NCBI RefSeq assembly: GCF_000203795.2
Contig: NW_006281108.1
Coordinates: forward strand, 5,868 to 69,867
Reading direction: 5' to 3'
DNA from: Batrachochytrium dendrobatidis JAM81
Lineage: Eukaryota > Chytridiomycota > Chytridiomycetes > Rhizophydiales
Length of the DNA stretch: 64,000 nt
A model generated the notes under the pieces. The model did not search any database. It was not told the DNA's origin and saw only the letters and a program-made list of their open reading frames with translations. The position numbers and the translations under genes are program-made. Each line of letters starts with the position of its first letter. The first letter of the stretch is position 1. Below are positions 44,801 to 56,044 of the stretch, piece by piece.

Positions 44801-45797
44801 CTTGAACTGGACTGATCAATTGGCCGTTTCCGACCTCGTTTGGCAGACTTGCCTTGGTTCATTGATTGTTGCTGATTTTGGTTATCAATTCTTGAATTGA
44901 CTGCATCAACCAAGTCTCGCCAGCCTTCCGGAATGCCTGGATCGGGTCCATCAATTATATCTTGCCAATCTTGTTCGGAAATACTTGGACCCAGTTCATC
45001 TATTGATTGTTGTTGATTTTGGTTGGAAGTGCTTGGATCAACTACATCCATTGGTTCTTGCTGATATTCATTGGAAGTGCCTGGATTAGGTTCACTGGTT
45101 GGACCAGACAATTGACTCGAAGTGCCTGATGCTTGGAGTGAACCATCGTTATTAGTCGGTATCAGTATTGCATTGGCAGTTGCTGCTGCAGTCAGTACGA
45201 ATAAAATATCAACCAATTTCATCAGACTGGTCAATGGGTTTAAACTATCAATACAAAAGTAGAGTGTTGAAACTGATGTTGATTATAGGAATGAATGTAT
45301 TTGTATGTTTTGTATATTAAACCAACCCTAACCCTTTTAGGTTAACCAATGACACAGGGTTATTTGATTGCTTGTAGTGGGTTACTATCAAATTAGACAG
45401 CATGTTACTCCCTAATCACAATATCATATTGATTGATTTGATTTCGCGCCAATTGAACTATGCTTTTACGACCCTTTTATCAGGTATATTGAAAATCACC
45501 CTTCATGAGTGTGTTGTGTAACCGCAAACACTTTGTTTTACAACTGTATTCATGTAAAATGGATCACTTTGATATTCATTGTGCAGTAGCTGTATTCTGC
45601 ATTGCAACATACAATGGTTATTACACATTGACTGCATTGATTGTTCCAAATACAACAACCATCATATGACACACAATCAGACTATAATGTTGAATCTACA
45701 TTATGTGCACTTTTAGTAATCATACATTGTACGATCACCAAGTTTGAACCCACATTCATGTATTGTGTTTGACTGTCAATGTTGTCAACACAACTCT
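41812..45797. repeat. Segmental duplication, copy B
   Basis: Direct copy of 17470-21840. It lacks the solo LTR of copy A (single TGGCA at 43463-43467) and has about 165 bp at 44198-44360 that copy A lacks. The left edge holds the LTR-like relic also seen at 17430. Its right end runs into a different solo LTR at 45798. Matching sequence resumes after that LTR at 46464. Confidence 0.9.
44416..45222 (-). CDS. Secreted Gln/Pro-rich protein with basic KRGRKRPID motif (copy B)
   Basis: About 268 residues with the same signal peptide as the copy at 20461 (MKLVDILFVLTAAATANA). The middle contains Asn/Gln/Pro repeats, two related blocks (SISEQDWQDIIDGPDPGIPE, then a GWRDLVDAVNS segment) also found in the paralogue at 56984, and the basic motif KRGRKRPIDQSSSS. 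The C-terminal part is charged and helical (FDGIKKKLVASKIIQKKKRK, DEARLKKEYKEACRKV) and ends EEPSSDSDSD. The flanks are nearly identical to copy A, while the coding region differs by blocks of repeats, indicating rapid change of the repeat region. Confidence 0.75.
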   Translation of the reverse strand: MKLVDILFVLTAAATANAILIPTNNDGSLQASGTSSQLSGPTSEPNPGTSNEYQQEPMDVVDPSTSNQNQQQSIDELGPSISEQDWQDIIDGPDPGIPEGWRDLVDAVNSRIDNQNQQQSMNQGKSAKRGRKRPIDQSSSSTSSQHQQQPMGQGDSSNTVTNQVAVLSPRYQKTFDGIKKKLVASKIIQKKKRKEYYESMALGYRQWSVLSMGNDIHGSKNNPEDEARLKKEYKEACRKVSIFRQDLKAFMKRRGLKFEEPSSDSDSD

Positions 45798-46463
45798 TGT
45801 TAAAGATTTTGATTATCGCGCAAGAAGTATAGAGATAGAAAATAGAGAAAGAGACTGAGTCTTTCAATTAGTAAAGTATAAGGTAATAATATATAATCTG
45901 CCGCTGTAGAAAATATCGGTCAGAAGAGATCTTGAATGATAATCAGGAAGTAGTCACGCAAATTAAAGTCAACAGAATAAAGAGTTGAACTTAATAGATA
46001 ATAACGAAGTTATGTCAGATGATATTTAGATGATATTTAGAAGATTGATTCAGAGGATATTTATTTAATAAGAAAGTGTCTTAGTTCTTATAGTAAAAGA
46101 TTGTTTGAGGCTTGTGGCTCAAACAGGTAGTATTTGATAATAGGCTATAGTACCCGGAGATAACTTGGCCAATAGGATTGATTCCAGCTGTTAGCTGTGT
46201 TGTTATAATGGGATACAGTTACATATGATTGGTAACTATGAATACAATGTTAAAGTAAGTAGGGTCGTTATAGAAACATAAGGGTCAATAATGATGGTGA
46301 CGTTATGAATTAGGGGATATACAATGTGACACACTAGTGTTACATTGTGTTAGAGTTGAATAATACCCTGCTCGGATATTATATCCGATGTAAGTTAATT
46401 AGTTGAACGGTTCGTAATCGGTTAGAGTCTAATTGCTTCAACAAAGGTCTGATTTCTTTAACA
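45798..46463. mobile_element. Solo LTR of a separate family, 666 bp
   Basis: Bounded by the 8-bp inverted ends TGTTAAAG and CTTTAACA and by a perfect 5-bp target duplication ACTCT (45793-45797 and 46464-46468). The paralogous sites at 21832-21836 and, inverted, near 50650 carry one ACTCT/AGAGT-type site without insert. The orientation and parent element are not identifiable, since no internal region of this family occurs in the window. Confidence 0.88.
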
Positions 46464-46469
46464 ACTCTG

Positions 46470-47356
46470 TACACTCATTTGTTGTAATCTGAATCACAGA
46501 TACGATTGCAATCTAGTTCAACAACAATCATGGCACATGTCAGTAATGCAACTGTTGTTTGCATGTCAATCACCAACAACACCACTGTATTGTCAACCAG
46601 TTCATGACACTGTTATTTGGTGGTTCATTTACATCAATATGGCTGCAAGTTGTCGTTATATCACGTATTCTGGGCATGGTTTTGATATTACGCATCCAGT
46701 TCCATCACATTGTTGTTGATCCATCATTGTAACGCTGCATGTATCAAACACTGGCATGTCACCATAACCATAACCAGTAAAATGATACTCGAGTTGTTTA
46801 CTGTAATCAGTATATGCAACCCAGTGCGACTACGCATACTGGATCCAGTCTGTTGATTGTTTCAGTTGATCTTGATTCACTTTTGATGTTTTGTCCGAGA
46901 TTGACAATACAAATGTGTCGAACTGAACCCAAACTACACGACTCGACTGTTCATGCCAATTGGATCGTGACTGAGCTATGCGATCATGATGTGTATTCAA
47001 TCCATACCATGTATTACTAATACAATATTATGCGTGATCATCGTGTACCAAACAACTACGATACACACTGGACTGATCCAATACATGCACGGTTTGAACA
47101 TATCACACAATAAAACATGAACACACCACATTAAAAATACATATATTAGCAGTTTGTCATTAATGAATTGTATTCAGTCGAGTTTATTGAGAGTCTGTTT
47201 GTGACTGTTGACAACGTGGTGAGTGTTTTCAGGCACAATTACTTGATCAGTTGTAGTTGATGATTGTTACCACCAAGAGTTCCGATGTACATCATATCAA
47301 CTATAAAATAATCAGGGCCATCATCCATGCAACATATAACCAGTTTTATTACTACA
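46470..47356. other. Intergenic region
   Basis: No gene supported. The first 150 bp continue the duplication with 21840-21990, and the last part is shared, inverted, with the 3' flank of pseudoprotease copy 1. Confidence 0.5.
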
Positions 47357-49009
47357 TCAGTTTAGTGGCCAATACCCATTAGAATCCCTGTAAGTCATTT
47401 TTGAGCGCCTACTACCACGAAGAGTACTACCAAGTCGCGACAATGATCTCCTGAGAGTAGATGTGCCATCTGAACTTGAAGTACTTGGTTGTTCAGGCAA
47501 TCTAACACTATGCACCAAATTCATGATCAATATCAATATATCAATTGACACATCCACATATCAATATCAAACAACTTACTGTGATAATGGCCAGAGCACT
47601 TGATCAGCATTCGAAATAGTAGGATATCCATCAGCCATGACTTCACATCCACATCCAGGACCAAACCCAATGCGTTTATGTGTTCGATCAAATGTGACTG
47701 CAAGTCGGTTCATAAATGGTATACCAAGAATTACATTGTCGTTTGGACCAGCTGCTACAATAAATTCAACTATAATCCAACATTTATATTAGTCAGGCTA
47801 ATCAAACAACACATATTGAATACAATTGTCAAATACTTACATTCATCAGAATCAACTCTCTGTAGATAGTCTCTAGGACCCAGTTTGATCGTTACAACGG
47901 AATCGTGGTTTTCATCAGTTATGGGGTTTTTAGCAAACATTGTAATCGAAAGCGACGGCAGCTTTTCCCATTTGATTTTAAACTCGAATTTGGACATTGG
48001 ATGGTTTTTCTGTAATATGTTTTTAACCGCTATTTTGCCGAGTCTGTTTCTAAATAATATATTTTTGATAGTGATCGCATTACTACCAACAATGGCATCA
48101 ATCAACGCTGCCACGACTGTTTCAGGAAAAACCATATATCTAAAACATGTTTGTATAACCGAATACAAAGTATGTCCATTCTCTACCCTTTTTTGGAATT
48201 CATCGGGTAGATCCACTTGTTCGCCATTGACTAGTATACTCTTGATGTTGACAGTAAATTGATTGTTTGTTGGTGACTCTACCCATGCAACACTGCTTCC
48301 ATCTGTTCCGCATTTTGCAGTTATGTCTGTGTTTCCTATATTGATGGAACTTTCATGCAGAATATCATACGGACATAGTTGAAGACTAACCTCGTTATTG
48401 GGAATGACATTATTGGTGTACAAAACATCCATCGCAGTGATTCGTGAATGACGATTTAACAAATAAGGATGGCCAAACCCAAATACTCCATCAAACTTTG
48501 AACTAATACCAACTATATCTGGCGACTGTTTTTCAACTGCTAGCACTGGTAAATTGATGTCAGTTATCCTAGTACCTGGAATCGTCACAGCGGCTGTGGA
48601 TGTAAGTCCTTTATACTGTTTTCTTCTGTAATTTATAGTAACGGGTTCTCCACTTGGAGTACTTTCTGAAGCCAAACTCACATCATTGCTTGAACTAGGA
48701 AGTGGTACCATTATGTTAGAGGCATCTGAATCGACTCGTAAACCCAACTATTTTGAACAAGTGTGAGATTGATTCAATGTAATATTATTGATATCAAACT
48801 ACAATAAATGACATGATACATACATCAGTTCCGTGAACATTGACTTTAATTGTGTAGCATTTGTTAATATCACCACCCAATTCAACAGGTGATCGTTTTG
48901 ATAGCCTATTGCTTGATTGACTGTCAATTCCAACTGGTGGATGTAATGCAAGTCGAACTGCAGAAACCGCCTGCAACGCAAGTATAACGCATTCTAGAGT
49001 AATTAGCAT
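47357..49009 (-). CDS. Secreted pepsin-fold protein lacking the catalytic dyad (copy 2)
   Basis: Four exons on the minus strand, 49009-48824, 48747-47841, 47769-47580 and 47507-47357, with the same phases and middle-exon lengths (907 and 190 bp) as copy 1, giving about 477 residues. The ATG matching the start of copy 1 is followed after one codon by a TAG, so translation must begin at the internal Met at 49009. That still leaves a usable signal peptide (MLITLECVILALQAVSA) and the LSKR site. Active-site positions: DSD (RVDSDASNIMVP), keeping the Asp but losing the Gly, and QTC (VIQTCFRYMVFP), with no Asp. The C-terminal tail after the fold differs completely from copy 1 and is Arg/Ser-rich (SRLGSTLRGSRRSKM). 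No protease activity is expected. Confidence 0.82.
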
Positions 49010-50801
49010 TGTACCGAGTAGTGTGATGAAAATGGTTTGAATCTAGTACATGACTGCCATTTTATAATGACGGCAGCTTCAAGGGTGACAATCAGCAATC
49101 TCCAAATGAATATTTAGAAAACACGCCAAATGCACCATATAGGGTGGACAAAGCCGAAAACACACCGTAGGGTGGATCAATATATAAGCATTGCTGTTAG
49201 TGTATAATCAACCTCGGTAATATTCTGCGTTGATCTCTCCAATTGCGGTCATGTATTCAGTGATCAGGTAGTGCCATTATGGATAATTATCATCACATAT
49301 ACAATCCATTATTACAGCATATACTGCTACTGTCACTGTATACCAAATATTTGACTGATTGTTCAATTGGTCATGTATTTGAAATACTCGGACACAACAG
49401 CATCCAACAGCCTGTTGCTGCAGTATTTCAAAACCATGATTTTTCCGTTGGTATGACTGCATGGTCATTTTAGATTAATGTAGACTGTATACATCAAACA
49501 CTGCTGATTGTGTCACAACATGATCAACATCAAACTCGGTAATCTGTCGTTGATACACTGAATGAGTGACGTTGTACTATAATTGAATTGGAGATTTACA
49601 AGTCGTTCAACAAACTGGCCGTGTCAACAGGTCAGATTGTCATCGTGTACATGAACCACAATGGATGATCATGCCATTCAAATCAGCACACAATCTACTG
49701 ATATATGCAATACAACACCACCAACACAATACAATACAATCAACCCAATCACAAACGTGGTGTTGAATCCAATGCATGCGAGTACTTTTTAAACACATGA
49801 TACACACTGATGGTGATGGTTGCTGACAGTCACATTGCAGTGTACATGTCCAATAGTGTCCACTGTCATGTCGATTGTTGCTATCCGTGATATCCAACTG
49901 TACTTGTATTCACCAAATGTGCACAACATCTAGGGTTGACTGCCAGATGCTCTCATGTTTGGCATACAACTATTCACCATCAGACCAAGCGTATACGCTA
50001 GTACAGCGCCATGAATCTATTGGCAAGTGGTTTCGATTTTATTCTGGCGCGTTGAGGGTTGGATGTGTATTAGACACAATGTTGTGGATATAACTGAGCC
50101 ACAACAGGGTGATATCATGCATAATGGTACGGTCTGGATCTGTTTGGTAGATATGCAACCATATATATGACAGCCCAATCCGTCCTTTATCACGGGTTGG
50201 TTTTAGAAATGTCTGTTATTTTGGTTGATACATGTTTGTTGCATAGATTGGTAGTATTGTATGTATTGTGTGTATTTAGTCTGATTACATTGTAAACAGT
50301 CTGGTTGATTACCCATTCACTGCTAATAACCCGTTTGTACAACAGAATCGATCATTTGCTCAGTATCGAGTATTTCCAAATACAAACTTGAATGAAAAGT
50401 CTTGCCACAAGACTGATCAACTGTATTACTGTTTACACTGTGGTATTATTGATGTATTGGAATGTTTGGTGATCAGATACACAATGATAATGGTAGTACA
50501 AATCATGGCAGTTGTATAAACCAAACGTGATTAAAGCCAATAATAATGTCAGACAAGATTGGATAATGAATTGGCGTGTAAATCATCAACATTGACCAAG
50601 ATTGATTGAAATGGTGAGATTGAGTTGGATGGTGATGAACAACAAATGAGTGTACAGAGTTGTATTGACAACATTGACAGTCAAACACAATACATGAATG
50701 TGGGTTCAAACTTGGTGATCGTACAATGTATGATTACTAATAGTGTACAAAGTGTAGATTCAACACTATAGTCTGATTGTGTATCATATGATGGTTGTTG
50801 T
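49010..50801. repeat. Intergenic, built of inverted copies of 29.5-32.9 kb and 20.4-21.9 kb DNA
   Basis: The stretch 49030-49690 mirrors 32325-33020, 49650-49895 repeats 29490-29735, and 49900-50070 mirrors 31260-31420. About 50640-50800 mirrors 21700-21840 and continues after the Copia element at 56552. No gene is supported. Confidence 0.65.
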
Positions 50802-51339
50802 TGTTGGAATATCCAGACGGATACTCTTAAGCGGTAACCTGTGGCAAAGCTAGTTCTAAAAAGCGCCAACTTAAACACAAGTTAAATCCTTTCATCACCA
50901 AAAAAATCCATGTGCACAGTAACTCCATTACACTCATTTCTAGGACTCGAGCTCTCTATAAACGGGTAGACGATGCCATTATTAAATTTACTAACTCCAG
51001 AAATCAACACTATTGGTTGTAACTTTCATTTACAACCTCTCATCATTTAACGGGTTAATTGTTCGTATCACAAGACACAAACAATCAACTACTATAAAAG
51101 CTAGAATGCTTACACTTATCAATAAATAACTCTTCAAACTATTTCATCTGTCTAACTACCTTATCAAACCCTTTTCACTACGGTTGAAAAGACTAAGTCT
51201 GTTGATTTTGATTTCAAGTGCAACTTCCTCTTGAACTTCTGATTTGTTCTCTTCTGATAACTACTAACAGTTACAGATTATACTTTACCTACTTTACTAT
51301 ACTATCAAACAAATCAACGAAGCTCCTAATATTCTGACA
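50802..51339 (+). repeat. 5' LTR of Copia element 2
   Basis: 538 bp. It includes a CTATAAAAG promoter-like motif at about 51090 and AATAAATAA at about 51120, fitting a U3-R transition. Confidence 0.93.
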
Positions 51340-51353
51340 GGTTATGAGCCCAG
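51340..51353 (+). promoter_or_regulatory. Primer-binding site, initiator tRNA-Met anticodon arm
   Basis: GGTTATGAGCCCAG, identical to element 1 at 10351. The internal ATG is the first codon of gag-pol here, with no in-frame ATG upstream in the LTR. Confidence 0.8.
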
Positions 51354-54300
51354 TCGGAAGTCACGTAATCAAACTTGCAGAAGGACTGCATGTTCCACGT
51401 CTGGAGAGAGCCAACTACCAAAAGTGGCTCGTACTTATCGAAGCTGCACTAAGGCACTTCAATCTTTGGGAATCACATATTATTGCGAAACCACCCAGTA
51501 AACCCGATCAGCCGTACCTGATCAACAATGCCAAAGCTTATAGCATGATATCTGCCACACTAAGCAAGGACAATGAAAAACTAGCAGAGGACCTCAACGG
51601 TATTCCTCTATCAGCTCACCTCAGTTTCGCTGCCATAAAGAAACATCACGAAACAGGCAACATGAGCGCAAAACTAGAGCTCGAAGACGAGCTCGACTTA
51701 ATAGTATACGACACCCAGGTCGGTGTTAAGCAACTATACGACGAAATGTTCGACATACGGAAACTATTGTCACAAATTGGCGTCAAATGGTCCGATGAGG
51801 ATTATGTACGAAAACTCTTGAGGAAACTACTAAAAGGATCTTCACATTGGGGCAACATGCGTACCAGATTTGACAGCTTTACTAAATCAAATTATGCAAC
51901 AGCTGACATCAGGACAATGTTGGCATACGAAGAGCAGCAACTTATCACTGTCATGCTACTTCCATCTTTAGACAACGCCGAAGTCGCGTTACATTTTAAC
52001 AATAATTCAAGAAGATCTAACAACAGCAAGAATAGCTCTGGATCAAATTACAATAACAAGCCACACTTCAGAGGCTTTAACAACGGAGATAACTCAAACG
52101 ATTCTCATCAGAACGTTCAAAACTCCAACAATTCATCGTACTGGCCAAACGGCAAGAAAAAGGTACTATGTAATAACTGTGGAAGACTAGGGACCCACAC
52201 AACTAAAGACTGTCGTGCTCAGTTCTCGAATAACAGAAAATCAAATAGCAACTACGCATCTACGCCATGCGCTAATTCAAATGCTAATGATGACTTCTCA
52301 TTTCACAACACCATGGTTTCAGCAAAAACAGACTACTGCAGTATCAGCAGAAACAGTGTCAACGAAATTATTCTTGACTCGGGTGCTACCACTCATATGG
52401 TATGCAACAAGAACTGGCTGTCTAATACAGTACCATTGCAAAACCACAGTGTCAAAGGTTCAATGAAAACGGCTACTAATGCCGAATGCAAAGGATCGCT
52501 CCAACTCAAAGTCTGGAATGGAAAAGCCAGTCGCGTTATTACTATCAATAACGTGCTATATGTTCCTGAATTCGAGGTAAATCTAATCTCTCCAGGAAAA
52601 CTAGCTGTCGAGTTTGGATGCTGGACTCAGCATAATAAACAAGGAGCTATCCTCTACACTAAGAACGATGTTGAAGTTCTACGTGCGCACAAGGTCGGCA
52701 CGTTGGACATTATCGATTGCGAAATTCTCAATCCGAAATATACTGAAAATTCAGGCAATATCATCTGCTCTGATTCATCTTATGCTGCATCTGCAGAATT
52801 CAGGTCACCAGCAAATCTACACACCTGGCACAGACGCCTAGGACACATCGGAAAGAAAGCCATCCTTGATCTGGCTAAAACCGTGAACGGAATGGACATT
52901 CTACCAAGTAACAGCCCTCCAAGGATATGTGAAGCTTGCATCGAAGGACAAGCACATAAGAAACCTTTTCCAGTGGTAAGCCACACAAAATCAAAGGCCA
53001 TCAACAATCTCCTTCACATGGATCTTGCTGGACCTTTCGAAGTACAGTCTCTCGGTAAGGCCAGGTACTATTTAGTCATAGTAGATGACTATTCACGATA
53101 CTCGCATCTGTATCCAATCGCTCACAAGTCAGCGACACTCAGTGTTCTTAAGGATCACATTACTCTTGTGGAAAACACTACAGACACCAAAATCCGAAAT
53201 ATCAGGTCGGACAATGGAGGTGAATTCACATCAAATGAATTCAAAGCTTACTTAGCATCAAAAGGAATCGGACATCAGCTTACGGCTCCTTACAATCCAC
53301 AGCAGAACGGAGTTGCCGAAAGGAAAAATAGAGCAATTGTAAATGCTGTTCGGTCCATGCTCTCAGATTCTGGATTGCCACGTACATTTTGGGCTGAAGC
53401 TGCCACTACTGCAGCTTATCTACAAAATAGGACTCCCCACACAGCTATCGGTGGAAAAACTCCCTACGAACTATGTACTGGAAACGTTCCAGCAATACCT
53501 CATCTACGAGTATTCGGATGTCTAGCTCATGCTCTGCTACCCACAAACTTACTCAAAAAGCTCGATGCGCGGACTAATCGCTGCGTCATGCTCGGCTACA
53601 AAGCAGGAACCAAAGCATATCGGGTCTACGATATGAACTCGAAACGGGTAGTTACTTCGAGGGACGTCACATTTGACGAAAGTGTCTTCCCTATGATGAA
53701 GCCTAATCACAGGGCTTATGATTGGAGTGTTACTACTACACTTTCCAAACCCAGAACTGCTCATCCGATTATTGATAACGATAGTGATGATGAAATGCCA
53801 CTCTTTTATCCAATTTTTACTACTACTACTACTCCAATTCCATCCCCTGAACTAATAGAGGATGACGATATATCTACTACTCCCACTAGGACACAAATGT
53901 CGCCAGCCAGGGATGCTACACCAGTCACCGAAACCCAGCAAGAGGAAGATCTGGGCAATTCGAGTCAAACTCCAACTATTATCGCTACTAGCGAATACAA
54001 TGATGGAACATATCCTACTATTCATCAATCCAGGCCTAACCCTGAGGACTCAAATCAAGCGAGCCAAATTATCAGATCTGGTGGGGTTACTACTAAAGAC
54101 CCATTTGAATCTTCCAGTCCATTAGGATTCAATCCATCAAGACTGCCAAACCCACTTAGACCATACAAGGGGTATACCTATGAAGAAATTACTGATGAAG
54201 AACCAGAATCACATTCTTCTCCACCAACTGGACGCGGAACATCCAGAAACAAGCAAATACTGAGCTCTCTTAACGAAAAAGATCTCAAGAACAATACTAG

Positions 54301-56044
54301 AGCATTAACTGCCATAGAGACCGTCGAAGATAAAGCTGAACTATCCACTTATTCGCCTCTCTACAAAAATCCTCACTCATTTCCTGAGTTATTCGATGAG
54401 GACTTCTCCTACTTTTCTGCTGGAATCGAGGACAATATAATTCCAACAAACTGGAAACAAGCTATGGCTACTAAAGACTCCCAGAGTTGGAGACTAGCTG
54501 CCGACTTGGAAATGAACGCCCTTCATAAAAATCAAACCTGGATCGAGTGCCAGCTCCCAAGTGGACGAAAACCAATTCAAGTAAAATGGGTATTCCGGAT
54601 CAAAAGAAATTCCGATGGTACTATCGACAAATACAAGGCTAGACTAGTCGCTAAAGGATTCGTTCAAATCCCAGGAATCGACTATAATGAAACATACGCA
54701 CCAGTACTTCGTTTCACATCTTTCAGAACACTACTTACTCTCGCCGCTATATTGGATCTAGAAATCGATCACACAGATGCTAACAATGCATTCTTAAACG
54801 GGGTTATCACTGAAGATCTTTACATCGAATTACCTGAAGGATACAACAACCATATCAACAACAAAGATTCGGGCAGAACTGTCGGAAAACTACAAAAGGC
54901 CCTATACGGACTAAAACAGTCTCCTCACAAATGGAACGAAATTCTTGTCCAAGAATGTACAAACTTAGGATTCATTCAATGCATCTCGGATCCATGCATT
55001 ATGATCAAACGTGATCAACATCTATTCGTCATGATCGCCATATACGTTGACGACATATTATTCGTCGGAAACAATCGACCATATCTTGACGAAGCTAAAA
55101 AGGACTTATTCAAGGTATTCTCTATGAAAGACCTAGGACCAATCCATACATGCCTCAACATACGCGTTATAAGAGACAGGCAGAACAAAAGGATCAGCGT
55201 ATCTCAAGAACATTATCTAAAGGAGGTACTGACAAGATTCAACATGACAGATTGCAAACCTGCATGTACTCCATTTGATCCTGGAATAGTTCTGACACCT
55301 GCTCTAGAAACAGAAAATACTACTGACGCGCCATACAGAGAAGCCGTTGGGTCATTAATGTACGCCATGGTTGCTACAAGACCTGATCTAGGTGCTGCTA
55401 TCGGACTAGTTTCCAGATATCTGCACAAGTCAAACGACTCTCATTGGACCGCCGTAAAACGTATATTAAGATACGTAAAACATTCAATCAGCTACTCTCT
55501 TGTACTTGGTGGGGATTCCCCTACTCTAACAGGATATTGCGACGCTGATTGGACAGGAGATGTAGACTCCAGAAAATCTACTTCAGGCTACGCATTCTTT
55601 ATTGGAAATGGATGCATCTCGTGGAGATCAACAAAACAGACCTCAGTGGCTGTATCTACCATGGAAGCCGAATATATTGCAGCAGCTACAGCAACTAGAG
55701 AACTATTATTTCTCAGAACTCTGCTAAAAGAACTAGGATTCGAACAGCTAAATCCTACTATACTTTACTCTGATTCGCAATCTGCAATTGCAAATACTAA
55801 AAACTTGGCTCCAAATCATGCTGCTACAAAGCATATGGACGTGAAGCTAAAGTTTCTTCGCGATCAAGTAACAAACAAAACAGTATCGGTCGAATACGTA
55901 AAAACAAACGATCAAGTCGCCGACATACTTACCAAAGGATTACCACGGTTCGCCTTTGACAAGCTTTCAGACCTACTCGGACTTTACCCTGTTCAAGGCG
56001 TGGTGGGGTGTTGGAATATCCAGACGGATACTCTTAAGCGGTAA
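51344..56044 (+). CDS. Copia Gag-Pol polyprotein, intact
   Basis: 1566 residues in one frame. Gag has an Asn/Ser-rich stretch (about residues 225-270) and a knuckle CNNCGRLGTHTTKDC at about 275, spaced C-x2-C-x5-H-x4-C, one residue longer than usual. Protease LDSGATTHMV lies at about 345. Integrase has WHRRLGH at about 495, CEACIEG at about 525, and a DDE core with HMDLAGPF (about 558), RSDNGGEF (about 621) and NGVAERKNR (about 653). A disordered linker (about 800-1030) follows. RT has WVFRIKRNSDG near 1080, ETYAPVLRF near 1120 and YVDDILFVGNN near 1235. RNase H has YCDADWTGD near 1400, MEAEY near 1440 and SDSQSAI near 1475. The stop lies 36 bp inside the 3' LTR. All catalytic motifs are present, so it may be active. 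Confidence 0.95.
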   Translation: MSPVGSHVIKLAEGLHVPRLERANYQKWLVLIEAALRHFNLWESHIIAKPPSKPDQPYLINNAKAYSMISATLSKDNEKLAEDLNGIPLSAHLSFAAIKKHHETGNMSAKLELEDELDLIVYDTQVGVKQLYDEMFDIRKLLSQIGVKWSDEDYVRKLLRKLLKGSSHWGNMRTRFDSFTKSNYATADIRTMLAYEEQQLITVMLLPSLDNAEVALHFNNNSRRSNNSKNSSGSNYNNKPHFRGFNNGDNSNDSHQNVQNSNNSSYWPNGKKKVLCNNCGRLGTHTTKDCRAQFSNNRKSNSNYASTPCANSNANDDFSFHNTMVSAKTDYCSISRNSVNEIILDSGATTHMVCNKNWLSNTVPLQNHSVKGSMKTATNAECKGSLQLKVWNGKASRVITINNVLYVPEFEVNLISPGKLAVEFGCWTQHNKQGAILYTKNDVEVLRAHKVGTLDIIDCEILNPKYTENSGNIICSDSSYAASAEFRSPANLHTWHRRLGHIGKKAILDLAKTVNGMDILPSNSPPRICEACIEGQAHKKPFPVVSHTKSKAINNLLHMDLAGPFEVQSLGKARYYLVIVDDYSRYSHLYPIAHKSATLSVLKDHITLVENTTDTKIRNIRSDNGGEFTSNEFKAYLASKGIGHQLTAPYNPQQNGVAERKNRAIVNAVRSMLSDSGLPRTFWAEAATTAAYLQNRTPHTAIGGKTPYELCTGNVPAIPHLRVFGCLAHALLPTNLLKKLDARTNRCVMLGYKAGTKAYRVYDMNSKRVVTSRDVTFDESVFPMMKPNHRAYDWSVTTTLSKPRTAHPIIDNDSDDEMPLFYPIFTTTTTPIPSPELIEDDDISTTPTRTQMSPARDATPVTETQQEEDLGNSSQTPTIIATSEYNDGTYPTIHQSRPNPEDSNQASQIIRSGGVTTKDPFESSSPLGFNPSRLPNPLRPYKGYTYEEITDEEPESHSSPPTGRGTSRNKQILSSLNEKDLKNNTRALTAIETVEDKAELSTYSPLYKNPHSFPELFDEDFSYFSAGIEDNIIPTNWKQAMATKDSQSWRLAADLEMNALHKNQTWIECQLPSGRKPIQVKWVFRIKRNSDGTIDKYKARLVAKGFVQIPGIDYNETYAPVLRFTSFRTLLTLAAILDLEIDHTDANNAFLNGVITEDLYIELPEGYNNHINNKDSGRTVGKLQKALYGLKQSPHKWNEILVQECTNLGFIQCISDPCIMIKRDQHLFVMIAIYVDDILFVGNNRPYLDEAKKDLFKVFSMKDLGPIHTCLNIRVIRDRQNKRISVSQEHYLKEVLTRFNMTDCKPACTPFDPGIVLTPALETENTTDAPYREAVGSLMYAMVATRPDLGAAIGLVSRYLHKSNDSHWTAVKRILRYVKHSISYSLVLGGDSPTLTGYCDADWTGDVDSRKSTSGYAFFIGNGCISWRSTKQTSVAVSTMEAEYIAAATATRELLFLRTLLKELGFEQLNPTILYSDSQSAIANTKNLAPNHAATKHMDVKLKFLRDQVTNKTVSVEYVKTNDQVADILTKGLPRFAFDKLSDLLGLYPVQGVVGCWNIQTDTLKR

